Assembly: GCA_965204295.1 (NCBI GenBank)
Contig: OZ241973.1
Location: 2,356,001 to 2,420,000 of the forward strand
DNA length: 64,000 nucleotides
From: JAWKWH01 sp965204295
Lineage (GTDB): Bacteria; Pseudomonadota; Alphaproteobacteria; Rhizobiales; Rhizobiaceae
Direction: 5' to 3'
The position numbers and the translations under genes are program-made. Below are positions 16,504 through 25,612 of the stretch, one piece after another. The notes under the pieces are model-generated. The model did not search any database. It had not been told where the DNA came from and was given only the letters and a program-made list of their open reading frames with translations. Each line of letters begins with the position of its first letter. Within the stretch, counting starts at the first letter, position 1.

Positions 16504-16928
16504 GATTCGGAAGCCGGGCGAACGCGCGTTTCAGGGTTGCCGAAAGGACACGGTTGACGCCCGCCATGCCGGCATGGCGCATGCCAAAGGTTGAAGCCGT
16601 AGCAAGGAGGGTGTAAACAGCGCCCGTCCGAAACGCGATCCGCCGGAGGCGCCGATGGAATTCTGGATAATGGGATCATCCCGCCGCCTTCGCGCGCCGG
16701 GTGTGCGCCGCCGGGCGGAATTCGTGGGCACGTAATCTATCCGGGTATCCCGCGAAGACGTCGCCGATTTCCACCGGAACCGGTTACCAACCGATGGCAA
16801 GCGTCCGTGATGCCGGACATTGCCGTTCATGGAAATCCCGGGCCGCCGGCGCATCCGTCCGGCGGAGCATTCTTTGCGATTTCCCTTGATCCCGCCGCGA
16901 TTTGCGCGGACCATTCGAGACCTGAACC
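16504..16928. other. intergenic region between OLD-like gene and ABC exporter
   Basis: Divergent spacer of 425 bp expected to hold promoters for both sides; none is clear by eye. A minus-strand frame without ATG near its start (reads AVYTLLATASTFGMRHAGMA and ends at the ATPase start) is recorded but not supported as a gene. Confidence 0.4.
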
Positions 16929-18785
16929 ATGTATGCCTGGTTTGAAAAGAGACTGAACCCGTTTCCGGCGGAAGAGCCTTCCGAACCGCCCGGCACGCTG
17001 TTCGCGTTCTGCCTGCATTTCACCCGCGGGTCCGGCCGCTACATCGTCATCACGGCGATCATGATGGCGGTCATCGCGATGACCGAAGTGTGGATGTTCG
17101 CGTTTCTGGGCTCGATCGTCGACTGGCTGTCGCAACAGAACCGGGAATCCTTTCTGCGAACCGAATTCTGGAACCTGGCGTTCATGGCGTTCGTCGTCAT
17201 GGTCGCGCTGCCGGCGCTGGTGTTCGCGCAGACCTCGGTGACGCACCAGACGCTGCTCGGCAATTATCCGATGCGCATTCGCTGGCAGGTGCATCGCTAC
17301 CTGCTGAAACAGTCGATGACGTTCTATCAGGACGAATTCGCCGGACGGATCGCGACCAAACTGATGCAGACCGCGCTCGCCGTGCGCGAATGCGTCATCA
17401 AGCTGGTCGAGGTGCTGAACTATGTCAGCGTCTATTTTCTCGGCATGTTGTTTATCGTCGGGTCGGCGGACTGGCGGCTGGCCGCGCCGCTGGCGATCTG
17501 GCTTGCCTGCTATTTCGTGCTGATGCGCCATTATATTCCGCGGTTCCAGCGCATCGCGGAGAAACAGGCGGACGCGCGTTCGGTCATGACCGGCCGCGTG
17601 GTCGACAGCTACACGAACATCCAGACCGTGAAGCTGTTTTCGCACGGCGGACGCGAATCCGCCTATGCGCGCGAGGGCATGTCCCGGTTTCTGGATACGG
17701 TCTACCGGCAGATGCGGATAGCGACCTCGCTCTACGGGCTGCTTTACCTGCTCAATTCCACCCTGCTGCTGGCGGTCTCATCCATTTCGATCTGGCTTTG
17801 GCTCGGCGAGTCGGTCACGGTCGGCGCGGTCGCCGTGGTCATCGGCCTCGTGCTGCGCCTGTGGGGCATGTCGCAATGGATCATGTGGGAATTGTCCGCC
17901 CTGTTCGAGAATATCGGAACGGTTCAGGACGGTATCAATTCGATTTCGCTGCCCCGTCTTGTCGAGGACCGCCCGGATGCGGTGGAGATCGACGTCACGC
18001 GGGGAGGCATCGAATTCAGGGGCGTCCGTTTCCACTACGGAAAGGGCGGCGGCGTCATCGACGATCTTTCGCTGTCGATCCGTTCGGGCGAGAAGGTCGG
18101 CCTGATCGGCCGTTCCGGCGCGGGCAAATCGACGCTCGTGAACCTGCTGCTGCGGTTCTACGATCTGGAGCACGGGCGGATCCTGATCGACGGCCAGAAC
18201 ATCGCTTCGGTCAGGCAGGACGGATTGCGCGCGCGGATCGGCGTGGTCACGCAGGATACGTCCCTGCTGCATCGTTCGTTGCGCGAAAACATCGTCTATG
18301 GCCGTCCCGACGCCACCGAGGAGATGATGATCGAGGCCGCGAAGCGGGCGGAAGCGGATTCGTTCATCGACGATCTGGAGGATCCGAAGGGCCGGCGCGG
18401 ATTCGACGCCCATGTCGGCGAGCGCGGCGTAAAACTGTCGGGCGGCCAGCGGCAGCGCATCGCGATCGCGCGGGTCATGCTGAAGGACGCTCCGATCCTG
18501 ATCCTCGACGAGGCGACATCCGCTCTCGACTCCGAGGTGGAGGCGGCCATTCAGGAGAATCTCTACCGGCTGATGGAGGGCAAGACCGTGATCGCGATCG
18601 CCCACAGGCTGTCGACCATCGCGGCGCTGGACCGGCTGATCGTCATGGATGGCGGCGCGATCGTCGAGGAGGGAACGCATGACGAACTGGTCGCCAACGG
18701 CGGTCTCTACGCGCAGCTATGGGAGCGGCAGTCGGGCGGATTCCTGATCCACGACGAGGCCGGAACGGAGATCGCCGCCGAATGA
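16929..18785 (+). CDS. ABC exporter half-transporter (MsbA/MDR type), first subunit
   Basis: A 618-residue half-transporter with an N-terminal six-helix membrane domain (residues about 35-320) and a C-terminal ATPase: Walker A GRSGAGKS at about 395, Q-loop VVTQDTSLLH, signature LSGGQRQR at about 503, Walker B ILILDEATSALDSE, and H-loop IAIAHRLS. Its stop overlaps the ATG of a second, clearly paralogous half-transporter, so the two probably form a heterodimer exporting a lipid, drug or peptide. Substrate is not evident. An exclusively exporter-type layout with no periplasmic binding protein nearby supports efflux. Confidence 0.92.
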   Translation: MYAWFEKRLNPFPAEEPSEPPGTLFAFCLHFTRGSGRYIVITAIMMAVIAMTEVWMFAFLGSIVDWLSQQNRESFLRTEFWNLAFMAFVVMVALPALVFAQTSVTHQTLLGNYPMRIRWQVHRYLLKQSMTFYQDEFAGRIATKLMQTALAVRECVIKLVEVLNYVSVYFLGMLFIVGSADWRLAAPLAIWLACYFVLMRHYIPRFQRIAEKQADARSVMTGRVVDSYTNIQTVKLFSHGGRESAYAREGMSRFLDTVYRQMRIATSLYGLLYLLNSTLLLAVSSISIWLWLGESVTVGAVAVVIGLVLRLWGMSQWIMWELSALFENIGTVQDGINSISLPRLVEDRPDAVEIDVTRGGIEFRGVRFHYGKGGGVIDDLSLSIRSGEKVGLIGRSGAGKSTLVNLLLRFYDLEHGRILIDGQNIASVRQDGLRARIGVVTQDTSLLHRSLRENIVYGRPDATEEMMIEAAKRAEADSFIDDLEDPKGRRGFDAHVGERGVKLSGGQRQRIAIARVMLKDAPILILDEATSALDSEVEAAIQENLYRLMEGKTVIAIAHRLSTIAALDRLIVMDGGAIVEEGTHDELVANGGLYAQLWERQSGGFLIHDEAGTEIAAE

Positions 18786-20662
18786 GCGACGGCCGCCCGG
18801 CGGGAAAAGACGGCGCCTTCGAGCCGGTATGGCGCCGGCTCGAAAACAACATCGAGCCCTTCGGCGACGCCGGACGCGAGGTTCTGCCGCGCGAAGCCCG
18901 GAAGTTCATCCTGTTTTTCGCCCGGCAGGCGAAGGCGCCCTTTTTCCTTCTGCTGATCATCGGCGGTCTGGTCGGAGCGGTCGATGCGTCCCTTTACTGG
19001 TCGCTCGGCTGGCTGGTCGATACGCTCGACGCGGCGACTCCCGCCGATCTGATCCGCGATCGTTTCTGGCCGCTCGCGGGCTTGCTGGTTCTGGTGCTCG
19101 TCATCCGTTCCGGCGTATTGATCGCCGCCGTTGCGGTCGAGCAGCAGGTCATCGTGCCGGCATTCTTCACGCGGGTGCGCTGGCAGGCGTTCCGGCGCGT
19201 GATCGAGCAACCCTATGCTTTCTATCAGAACGACTTCGCCGGTCGCATCGCCGCCAAGGTGATGCAGGGCAGCGCGTCGGTCGGCGATTTCATCGTCGCA
19301 TTGTTGCAGGTGTTCTGGTCGTTCGTGACGTTCATCGCGCTGACCGTCACGATACTGATGACGCTCGATCCCCTGCTGGGCCTGATCGTCGCGGCATGGC
19401 TCGCCTGTTATCTCGCGATCGCATGGTTCCTGGTTCCCGGGCTGCGCGACGCGGGCAGGCGGCTGGCCGATGAACGCTCGGTGGTCAATGGCCGCATGGT
19501 CGATGCGTTCACCAACATCATGGCCGTCAAGCTGTTCGACAGCGGCGAACGCGAACACGGTTTCGTCCGCGACGGCATGACGCGGATGCTCGCCGCCTCG
19601 CGCAGGCTGACGCGGATGATCACGACGGTGCGTTCATGCGTGGCGATTCTGAACGGATTTCTGGTCGCATGCGTCGGGTGGGTCGCCGTCGCCGGCTGGA
19701 TCGACGGCGCGATAACCTCCGGATCGATCGCCGCCGCGATGGGGATGGTGCTTCGCCTGACGCAGATGTCGGGCTGGATCATGTTTTCGATCAACGGGCT
19801 CATTCGCAATTTCGCCACCGTACAGGACGCCACGCGCACCATTTCGGTGGAGCCGGCGATCCGGGACAGGATCGGCGCGGTCGATCTGCGGACGGCGGAA
19901 GGCGATATCAGGTTTGAGAACGTCACGTTCCGCTACGGCGGGAGCGACGGCGTTATCGGGAATTTCAACCTGCATATCCGGGCCGGCGAGCGGGTGGCGC
20001 TGGTGGGTCCGTCCGGCGGCGGAAAGACGACGATCGTCAATCTGTTGCTCCGGCTGTTCGATGTCGAGGGCGGACGCATATCGGTCGACGGCGTGGATAT
20101 CCGCGATGTGACCCAATCGTCGTTGCGCGCGCAGTTCGGCGTCGTCGCGCAGGACCCCGTGCTGATGCACCGTTCGATCAGGGACAATATCGCATATGGC
20201 CGTCCCGGCGCCGGCGATGAAGAGGTGTCGGGGGCCGCGCAGGCCGCCCGGGCGCATGAATTTATCGCCGCCATCGTCGATCCGAAGGGCCGCATCGGGT
20301 ACGACGCCCATGTGGGAGAGCGCGGCGTCAAACTGTCCGGCGGGCAGCGCCAGCGCATCGCCATCGCCAGAATGATGTTGAAGAACGCGCCGATTCTGCT
20401 GCTGGACGAGGCGACGTCGTCGCTGGATTCCGAGGTCGAGGCGGCGATCCAGGACAATCTGTACAAATTGATGGAGGGCAAGACGGTGATCGCGGTCGCG
20501 CACCGGCTGTCGACCATCGCGGCGCTGGACCGGCTGATCGTCATCGATGAGGGCGGGATCGTCGAGGAGGGCGGCCACGATGAACTCATCGCGCGCGGCG
20601 GGCTTTATGCGAAGCTGTGGAAACGCCAGTCCGGCGGATTTCTCGCGCTGGCGGCGGAGTAG
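18782..20662 (+). CDS. ABC exporter half-transporter, second subunit
   Basis: A 626-residue paralogue of the preceding protein (both end in SGGQRQRIAIAR, LDEATS, LDSEVEAAIQ, HRLSTIAALDRLIV and WxRQSGGF). Start at ATG 18782 (MSDGRPAGK), overlapping the previous stop. Membrane domain residues about 55-330; Walker A GPSGGGKT at about 409; signature LSGGQRQR at about 517. Both copies keep the catalytic Glu after Walker B (LDEATS), so both nucleotide sites look active. Tandem duplication within the operon is likely. Confidence 0.92.
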   Translation: MSDGRPAGKDGAFEPVWRRLENNIEPFGDAGREVLPREARKFILFFARQAKAPFFLLLIIGGLVGAVDASLYWSLGWLVDTLDAATPADLIRDRFWPLAGLLVLVLVIRSGVLIAAVAVEQQVIVPAFFTRVRWQAFRRVIEQPYAFYQNDFAGRIAAKVMQGSASVGDFIVALLQVFWSFVTFIALTVTILMTLDPLLGLIVAAWLACYLAIAWFLVPGLRDAGRRLADERSVVNGRMVDAFTNIMAVKLFDSGEREHGFVRDGMTRMLAASRRLTRMITTVRSCVAILNGFLVACVGWVAVAGWIDGAITSGSIAAAMGMVLRLTQMSGWIMFSINGLIRNFATVQDATRTISVEPAIRDRIGAVDLRTAEGDIRFENVTFRYGGSDGVIGNFNLHIRAGERVALVGPSGGGKTTIVNLLLRLFDVEGGRISVDGVDIRDVTQSSLRAQFGVVAQDPVLMHRSIRDNIAYGRPGAGDEEVSGAAQAARAHEFIAAIVDPKGRIGYDAHVGERGVKLSGGQRQRIAIARMMLKNAPILLLDEATSSLDSEVEAAIQDNLYKLMEGKTVIAVAHRLSTIAALDRLIVIDEGGIVEEGGHDELIARGGLYAKLWKRQSGGFLALAAE

Positions 20663-21266
20663 AACAGCGTCGCTTCCGTCAATCGGCGGACCGCGACGGA
20701 TGCGATGTCGCAAACCGGTCTTCGGGACGTAATATCTCGTAATCCCGCGAAATCCCACATAATATCACGTAATCCCGCGAAAATGCGCAGGAAATTCGCC
20801 CCGCTGGCGGCGTTCGGCTGCGAAGCGGCGAATGAGGCCGCCATATCGCCGGGACTGGCCGAATTGCGCGTCTGCGCGAATGGAAAGTCGCTTCGGGAGA
20901 CACTGCTTTCCAAAGTCGTGGTCGCCGTTCATCACTGCTTCATCCAGCGCGAGACAATGGGTTTGCGCCGCCATGATGGCGTCATCCGCGAATATCGAAT
21001 TCCGCCGGAAGCGCCGGCGCGATTGGGAACGCGCTGGCGGCCTGATTTGGTATTCGATCGAAGGGCCGTTCTCATCGGGAGAACAACTCCGCGACAAACT
21101 GCCGTCATGGCTTGTTGCGCTCTGGACAAGGCTCCGCATCGCGCATAGAAACCAACTCCAATTACCGGGGGATTCCCGCTGGTCATGCCTTCGTGCGCGG
21201 TGTTGGCCAGGTGAACGGCGAGTCCCGTTCGAATGGCGAAACGGCGCAATGTGAGGGACCTGGATC
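20663..21266. other. noncoding region upstream of petA
   Basis: 604 bp without a supported gene. Frames of up to 172 codons exist on both strands but have no recognisable motif and overlap one another. It holds the tandem repeat listed separately and must contain the bc1 operon promoter, not identified by eye. Confidence 0.45.
20730..20782. repeat. tandem 23-bp repeat, 30-bp period
   Basis: TAATATCTCGTAATCCCGCG-AAA (20730-20752) recurs with one change (A for T) at 20760-20782. The spacing is three helical turns, so protein binding on one face of DNA is possible, but no regulator is known here. Confidence 0.7.
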
Positions 21267-21830
21267 GTGAGCGCATCTGACACCAGCGAACATTCCCGTC
21301 GCGACTTCCTCTATGTCGCGACCGCCATGGCCGGGGCCGTGGGCGCCGGGGGTGTGGCATGGCCGTTTATCGATCAACTGAGACCTGACGCCACGACGCT
21401 GGCTCTCGCCTCGATCGAGGTTGATATTTCGGCCATCGAGCCGGGAATGGCGGTTACGGTCAAGTGGCGTGGCAAGCCCGTATTCATCCGCAACCGCACC
21501 GAGGCGGAAGTCGAGGAGGCGCGCGGCGTCGTGCTTGATGACCTGAAAGACCGGGTTGCCCGCAACGCAAATCTGACGAGCGATGCGCCGGCGACGGATA
21601 CGGAACGCTCGGCTGGCGAGGGCAGGGAAAACTGGATCGTGATGGTCGGCTCCTGCACCCATCTGGGCTGTGTGCCGCTGGGTCAGGCCGGCGATTTCGG
21701 CGGCTGGTTCTGTCCGTGCCACGGTTCGCACTACGATACGGCCGGGCGCATTCGCAAAGGACCGGCGCCCGAAAACCTTGCGGTTCCCGAGTTTGAATTC
21801 ATTTCCGACACCGTCATCAAGATCGGCTGA
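21267..21830 (+). CDS. petA: ubiquinol-cytochrome c reductase iron-sulfur subunit (Rieske)
   Basis: Carries the [2Fe-2S] Rieske centre that takes electrons from ubiquinol and passes them to cytochrome c1. GTG start at 21267 with GAGGG upstream. An N-terminal twin-Arg signal (SRRDFLYVATA) and membrane anchor precede the soluble head; cluster ligands lie in CTHLGC (130-135) and CPCHGSHYD (149-157), and the proline loop GPAPENL follows. 187 residues, normal. First gene of petABC. Confidence 0.97.
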   Translation: MSASDTSEHSRRDFLYVATAMAGAVGAGGVAWPFIDQLRPDATTLALASIEVDISAIEPGMAVTVKWRGKPVFIRNRTEAEVEEARGVVLDDLKDRVARNANLTSDAPATDTERSAGEGRENWIVMVGSCTHLGCVPLGQAGDFGGWFCPCHGSHYDTAGRIRKGPAPENLAVPEFEFISDTVIKIG

Positions 21831-21851
21831 GGGACGAGGGGATTTCTGACG

Positions 21852-23180
21852 ATGAGCGAAGGTCATTCCACATATACGCCGGCCACGGGCCTTGGACGCT
21901 GGATAGATGCGCGCATGCCATTGCCGCGGTTGATGTATGATTCATTCGTCGCCTATCCGGTGCCGCGCAATCTCAACTACGCCTACACATTCGGCGGTAT
22001 TTTATCGATCATGCTGGTCGTGCAGATACTGACGGGCATCGTTCTCGCCATGCATTATGCACCGGTAAGCAGCATGGCGTTCAATTCGGTCGAACACATC
22101 ATGCGCGACGTCAATTCCGGTTGGCTGTTGCGATACATGCACTCGAACGGCGCGTCATTCTTCTTCATCGCCGTCTACGTTCACATGATGCGTGGGCTCT
22201 ATTACGGATCCTACAAGGCCCCGCGCGAATTGCTGTGGATCCTGGGCGTGATCATCTATCTGTTAATGATGGCGACCGGCTTCATGGGTTACGTGCTGCC
22301 TTGGGGTCAGATGAGCTTCTGGGGCGCTACCGTGATAACCGGGTTCTTCAGCGCGTTCCCGCTGGTCGGCGAATGGGTGCAGGAGTTGCTGCTTGGCGGG
22401 TTCGCGGTCGACAATCCAACACTCAACCGCTTCTTTTCGCTGCACTATCTGCTGCCGTTCATGATCGCTGGCGTGGTCGTGCTGCACGTATGGGCGTTGC
22501 ACGTGACCGGGCAATCGAACCCGACGGGAATCGAGGTGAAGTCGAAGACAGACACCGTGCCGTTCACGCCGCATGCGACCGTCAAGGATGCGTTCGCGAC
22601 GGTCGTGTTCCTGTTCGTCTTCGCCTATTTCATCTTCTACATTCCGAATTTCCTCGGTCACCCGGACAATTATGTCGAAGCCAATCCGCTAAAGACGCCG
22701 GCGCACATCGTGCCTGAATGGTATTACCTGCCGTTCTACGCAATCCTGCGGGCGATCACGTTCAATATTGGTCCGGTCGATTCCAAACTGGGCGGCGTTC
22801 TTGCGATGTTCGGCTCGATCCTGATTCTGTTCGTGGTGCCGTGGCTTGACACGTCCAGAGTTCGCTCGGCCGTCTACAGACCGTGGTACAAGCTGTTCTT
22901 CTGGCTGTTTGTCGCCGACTGCATTTTCCTTGGCTGGCTGGGCGCCAAGCCGGCGGAAGGCGGCTACGTCTTCATGGCGCAGGTCGGAACGCTTTACTAT
23001 TTCGCTTTCTTCATCGTCGTCATGCCGGTTCTGGGCCTGATCGAGACACCGAAACGCCTGCCGAACTCCATCACCGAAGCGGTGCTGGAAAAGAACGGGG
23101 CGGGGGCGGCCGTGCGGCCCGATACGGCTGCCGCCACGCCGGAAACCGGAAGTCGAGCGCGAGAGGAATTGACGGGATGA
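21852..23180 (+). CDS. petB: cytochrome b of the bc1 complex
   Basis: Membrane subunit that holds haems bL and bH and the two quinone sites. The 442-residue protein has about eight or nine helices with the paired haem-ligand histidines (for example the HYAPVSSMAF and RYMHSNGASF region, then FSLHYLLPF and LHVWALHVTGQS) and the PEWYYLPFYA motif (PEWY) of the Qo site. It is followed without gap by petC: its stop TGA overlaps the petC ATG. The C-terminal 30 residues are Ala/Thr-rich and extra to the common core. Confidence 0.97.
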   Translation: MSEGHSTYTPATGLGRWIDARMPLPRLMYDSFVAYPVPRNLNYAYTFGGILSIMLVVQILTGIVLAMHYAPVSSMAFNSVEHIMRDVNSGWLLRYMHSNGASFFFIAVYVHMMRGLYYGSYKAPRELLWILGVIIYLLMMATGFMGYVLPWGQMSFWGATVITGFFSAFPLVGEWVQELLLGGFAVDNPTLNRFFSLHYLLPFMIAGVVVLHVWALHVTGQSNPTGIEVKSKTDTVPFTPHATVKDAFATVVFLFVFAYFIFYIPNFLGHPDNYVEANPLKTPAHIVPEWYYLPFYAILRAITFNIGPVDSKLGGVLAMFGSILILFVVPWLDTSRVRSAVYRPWYKLFFWLFVADCIFLGWLGAKPAEGGYVFMAQVGTLYYFAFFIVVMPVLGLIETPKRLPNSITEAVLEKNGAGAAVRPDTAAATPETGSRAREELTG

Positions 23181-24022
23181 GTACGATCCTGAAGGGATTT
23201 GCGGCGCTTGCAATATCCGTCGCTACCGGCGGCGTCCTGGCGGCGGAAGAGGGCGGCGAGCCGACGCATTTTCCGATGAAGAGACCGGTCGAGCAGGACT
23301 GGAGTTTCGCCGGTCCGTTCGGCCATTATGACAAGGCGCAATTGCAGCGCGGTTTGAAGATTTATGTCGAGGTTTGCGCGGCGTGCCACTCCATGAACCT
23401 TGTGGCGTTCCGCACGCTGGAGGAGATGGACTATTCGGAAGCGCAGGTCAAAGCGCTGGCCGCGAACTATGAGGTGACCGACGGACCGGATTCGGATGGC
23501 GAAATGTTCGATCGTCCGGCGATTCCGTCCGATTATTTTCCGTCTCCGTTTGAAAATGAAGCGCAGGCCGCAGCCGCCAACAATGGCGCGGCGCCGCCAG
23601 ATCTCTCGCTGATCGCCAAGGCGCGTTCGGTCGAGCGCGGCTTTCCGAGATTCGTATTCGATATTTTCACGCAATACGCGGAAGGCGGTCCCGACTACAT
23701 CCATGCCCTGCTGACCGGCTATGACCGGGAAATACCCGAAGGCATGGAGATTGCCGAAGGAACTCATTTCAATCCGAACTTCATGTCCGGCAAATCGCTG
23801 GCCATGGCCAACCCTCTATCGGACGAACAGGTGACCTATGATGACGGATCGCCTGAAACCGTCGATCAATATGCACGCGATATTTCCGCATTTCTGATGT
23901 GGGCGGCGGAACCTCATCTGGAAGATCGAAAGAAGATCGGCTTCAGGGTGTTGGTTTTCCTGGCGCTGTTTGGCGGTCTGCTTTATGCGACCAGGCGGAA
24001 AGTCTGGGCCGATCGCCACTGA
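23177..24022 (+). CDS. petC: cytochrome c1 of the bc1 complex
   Basis: A 281-residue haem c protein. Signal peptide ends near ATGGVLAAEE; the covalent haem site is CAACHS (C67, C70, H71); an axial Met is expected in NPNFMSGKSLAMANPL; a C-terminal helix (FRVLVFLALFGGLLYATR) anchors it in the inner membrane facing the periplasm. Overlaps petB by 4 bases, completing the petABC operon. A longer frame beginning at 22883 is a petB shadow. Confidence 0.97.
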   Translation: MSTILKGFAALAISVATGGVLAAEEGGEPTHFPMKRPVEQDWSFAGPFGHYDKAQLQRGLKIYVEVCAACHSMNLVAFRTLEEMDYSEAQVKALAANYEVTDGPDSDGEMFDRPAIPSDYFPSPFENEAQAAAANNGAAPPDLSLIAKARSVERGFPRFVFDIFTQYAEGGPDYIHALLTGYDREIPEGMEIAEGTHFNPNFMSGKSLAMANPLSDEQVTYDDGSPETVDQYARDISAFLMWAAEPHLEDRKKIGFRVLVFLALFGGLLYATRRKVWADRH

Positions 24023-24214
24023 TCTTCGCGCGGGCGGCGTCGGCCACCGTCGAACGCGGCGCCGTTTGCCGCCACGCCGGATGCGCCCGGGTTTGATTGT
24101 TTCCCTTGTCATCGGTCGCACCCCTTGACGCTTATCCATGAAAGTCCGCCTGTCGAGGGTTGACAAACTGATAATTTTTGATTTTTATTCACTCAACTTC
24201 AGGAGGGAACGAAG

Positions 24215-24557
24215 ATGAAATTACACTGTGTTATATTGGCGGCGTCCATGCTTGTGACAGGTTTGCCGGCGTGGTCCTGATCATTATTTTAAGGTTACGA
24301 ATAACTGCCCGGACAGAATAAATTTTCATTGGGGAGATAACGGATACGACAGTTCTATTATAAAATATGAAAAATTAATGAGCATCGGGCCAGGTCAAAG
24401 TAAAACAAGTGATGTCAGTTGTGTATCACACGCAAGGATTAGCTATTGTTCAGATTACACCGATTATAAATTGCAAGAAGCTAATCGTCGCCGCTTGCTT
24501 CGTGATCGATCTGCCCGATCCTGGGCGGCCGCGAGAAACTCGAGGCGCTGGAAGTGA
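24215..24557 (+). pseudogene. small secreted protein, frameshifted, AT-rich
   Basis: A strong Shine-Dalgarno (AGGAGG) precedes an ATG at 24215 that reads a signal peptide (MKLHCVILAASMLVTGLPAWS) and then stops at 24278-24280. From 24273 a second frame overlaps this stop and continues to 24557: GPDHYFKVTNNCPDRINFHW and later Cys-rich segments, ending in GC-rich junk. A one-base indel at about 24273-24280 would fuse signal peptide and mature domain, so the gene looks recently broken, or would need a ribosomal slip. The mature part is AT-rich, unlike its neighbours. Function unknown. Confidence 0.6.
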
Positions 24558-24599
24558 CGGTCAGAACCCTGGTGTCTTTTGCAGGGCGCTGACGCCGCT

Positions 24600-25073
24600 T
24601 TAACGCCCCGGAGCGTTCACCAGCACGCCGGAAATGAATTCGACAACCCTGACGCCGCCGCCAAAGCCTTCGGCAAGGACAGTCAGTATGCGCCATCCCG
24701 GCCGGCGAGGGTGCCTTCGAAGCACGGCGCCCGTGCGATAGTAAGTGATCGTGTCGCCGGCATACACCGGTTTGAACCATTTCAGGTCGCGGATGCCGGG
24801 TGACGGGCCAAATGCCGGAAGGGGGCCGGGACCGTCCCAGTTGTCCTCGTTTTCTTCGTAACGCCGGGCGATATTGAGCTTCATCCACATTGAGGCCGTG
24901 TGCCATCCGGAGGCGCACAAACCGCCAAAAACGGATTTGGCCGCGGCGTCCTCGTCGAGGTGAAAGGGTTGGGGATCATATTTGCCGGCGAACCGCCTGA
25001 TCTCCCCGGCCGAAAATGTGTGGCTGCCGAGTTCAAGACGCAGGCCGACCCCCAGATACTCTTCAAGGGTCAC
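24600..25073 (-). CDS. MaoC-like hot-dog dehydratase, first of pair
   Basis: A 157-residue hot-dog fold protein of the MaoC/(R)-specific enoyl-CoA hydratase type: the hydratase motif is YDPQPFHLDEDAA (Asp and His), followed by GGLCASGWH on the central helix and KWFKPVYAGDTIT. Overlaps its partner gene by 4 bases; the two related small hydratases may form a heterodimer, a common arrangement for acyl-CoA hydration of fatty-acid or side-chain intermediates. Substrate not evident. Confidence 0.88.
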   Translation of the reverse strand: MTLEEYLGVGLRLELGSHTFSAGEIRRFAGKYDPQPFHLDEDAAAKSVFGGLCASGWHTASMWMKLNIARRYEENEDNWDGPGPLPAFGPSPGIRDLKWFKPVYAGDTITYYRTGAVLRRHPRRPGWRILTVLAEGFGGGVRVVEFISGVLVNAPGR

Positions 25074-25549
25074 GAAGCATCTCCGCGCAGCGCAAGCATC
25101 CCCGTATTGCGAATATCGGTAACGGTCTCTCCGCGCTGATTGGTCAACCGATGCTCCAGCGTGACAAATCCCAGATCAGGCCGGGACTTCGACACGCGCT
25201 TGCTCACAACCTTGCTTGTCCCGGCGAGCGTATCGCCGGCGATTACGGGTTTTTTCCATTTGACGTATTCGACGCCCGGAGCGCCCTGCGACAGAGAGTT
25301 CAGCAAATAGGCGTCGCAGAACATGCGCATCGCCATGGCGCATATATGCCAGCCCGATGCGCCAAGACCGCCAAGCAGACTTGCCTGTCCCGCCTCGGCA
25401 TCGACATGCATGGGCTGAGGATCGAATTCGGAAGCGAATTCAATGATTTCCTCGGCGGTGATATGTCTGGGGCCGATCGGGATTGTCGCGCCGATCTCGA
25501 AATCCTCAAACGCCAGCAATCGATCCGGCTTTTCGTTCTTAACGGTCAT
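25070..25549 (-). CDS. MaoC-like hot-dog dehydratase, second of pair
   Basis: 159 residues, ATG at 25549. Shows the same signature as the downstream gene: FDPQPMHVDAEAG with the catalytic-type Asp/His, GGLGASGWH and KWKKPVIAGDT. Both members keep the motif, so both could be catalytic. Coupled to the downstream copy through ATGA. A role in acyl-CoA metabolism is inferred from the family. Confidence 0.88.
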   Translation of the reverse strand: MTVKNEKPDRLLAFEDFEIGATIPIGPRHITAEEIIEFASEFDPQPMHVDAEAGQASLLGGLGASGWHICAMAMRMFCDAYLLNSLSQGAPGVEYVKWKKPVIAGDTLAGTSKVVSKRVSKSRPDLGFVTLEHRLTNQRGETVTDIRNTGMLALRGDAS

Positions 25550-25612
25550 GAGGACTTCATGGCGAAAAGAAATAAACCGGTCAACCGGCTTTGCGGTTCG
25601 GTTTCTGTCCGC

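Noticed and set aside
16504..16690. Minus-strand frame reading AVYTLLATASTFGMRHAGMA just ahead of the OLD-like gene
   Set aside because: Continues only about 60 codons after a stop, has no ATG early on and overlaps the ATPase start by 8 bases; treated as chance or decayed DNA.
20705..21283. Overlapping frames of 147-172 codons on both strands upstream of petA
   Set aside because: Compositionally not like real genes here, mutually overlapping, no start with ribosome-binding site and no recognisable motif.
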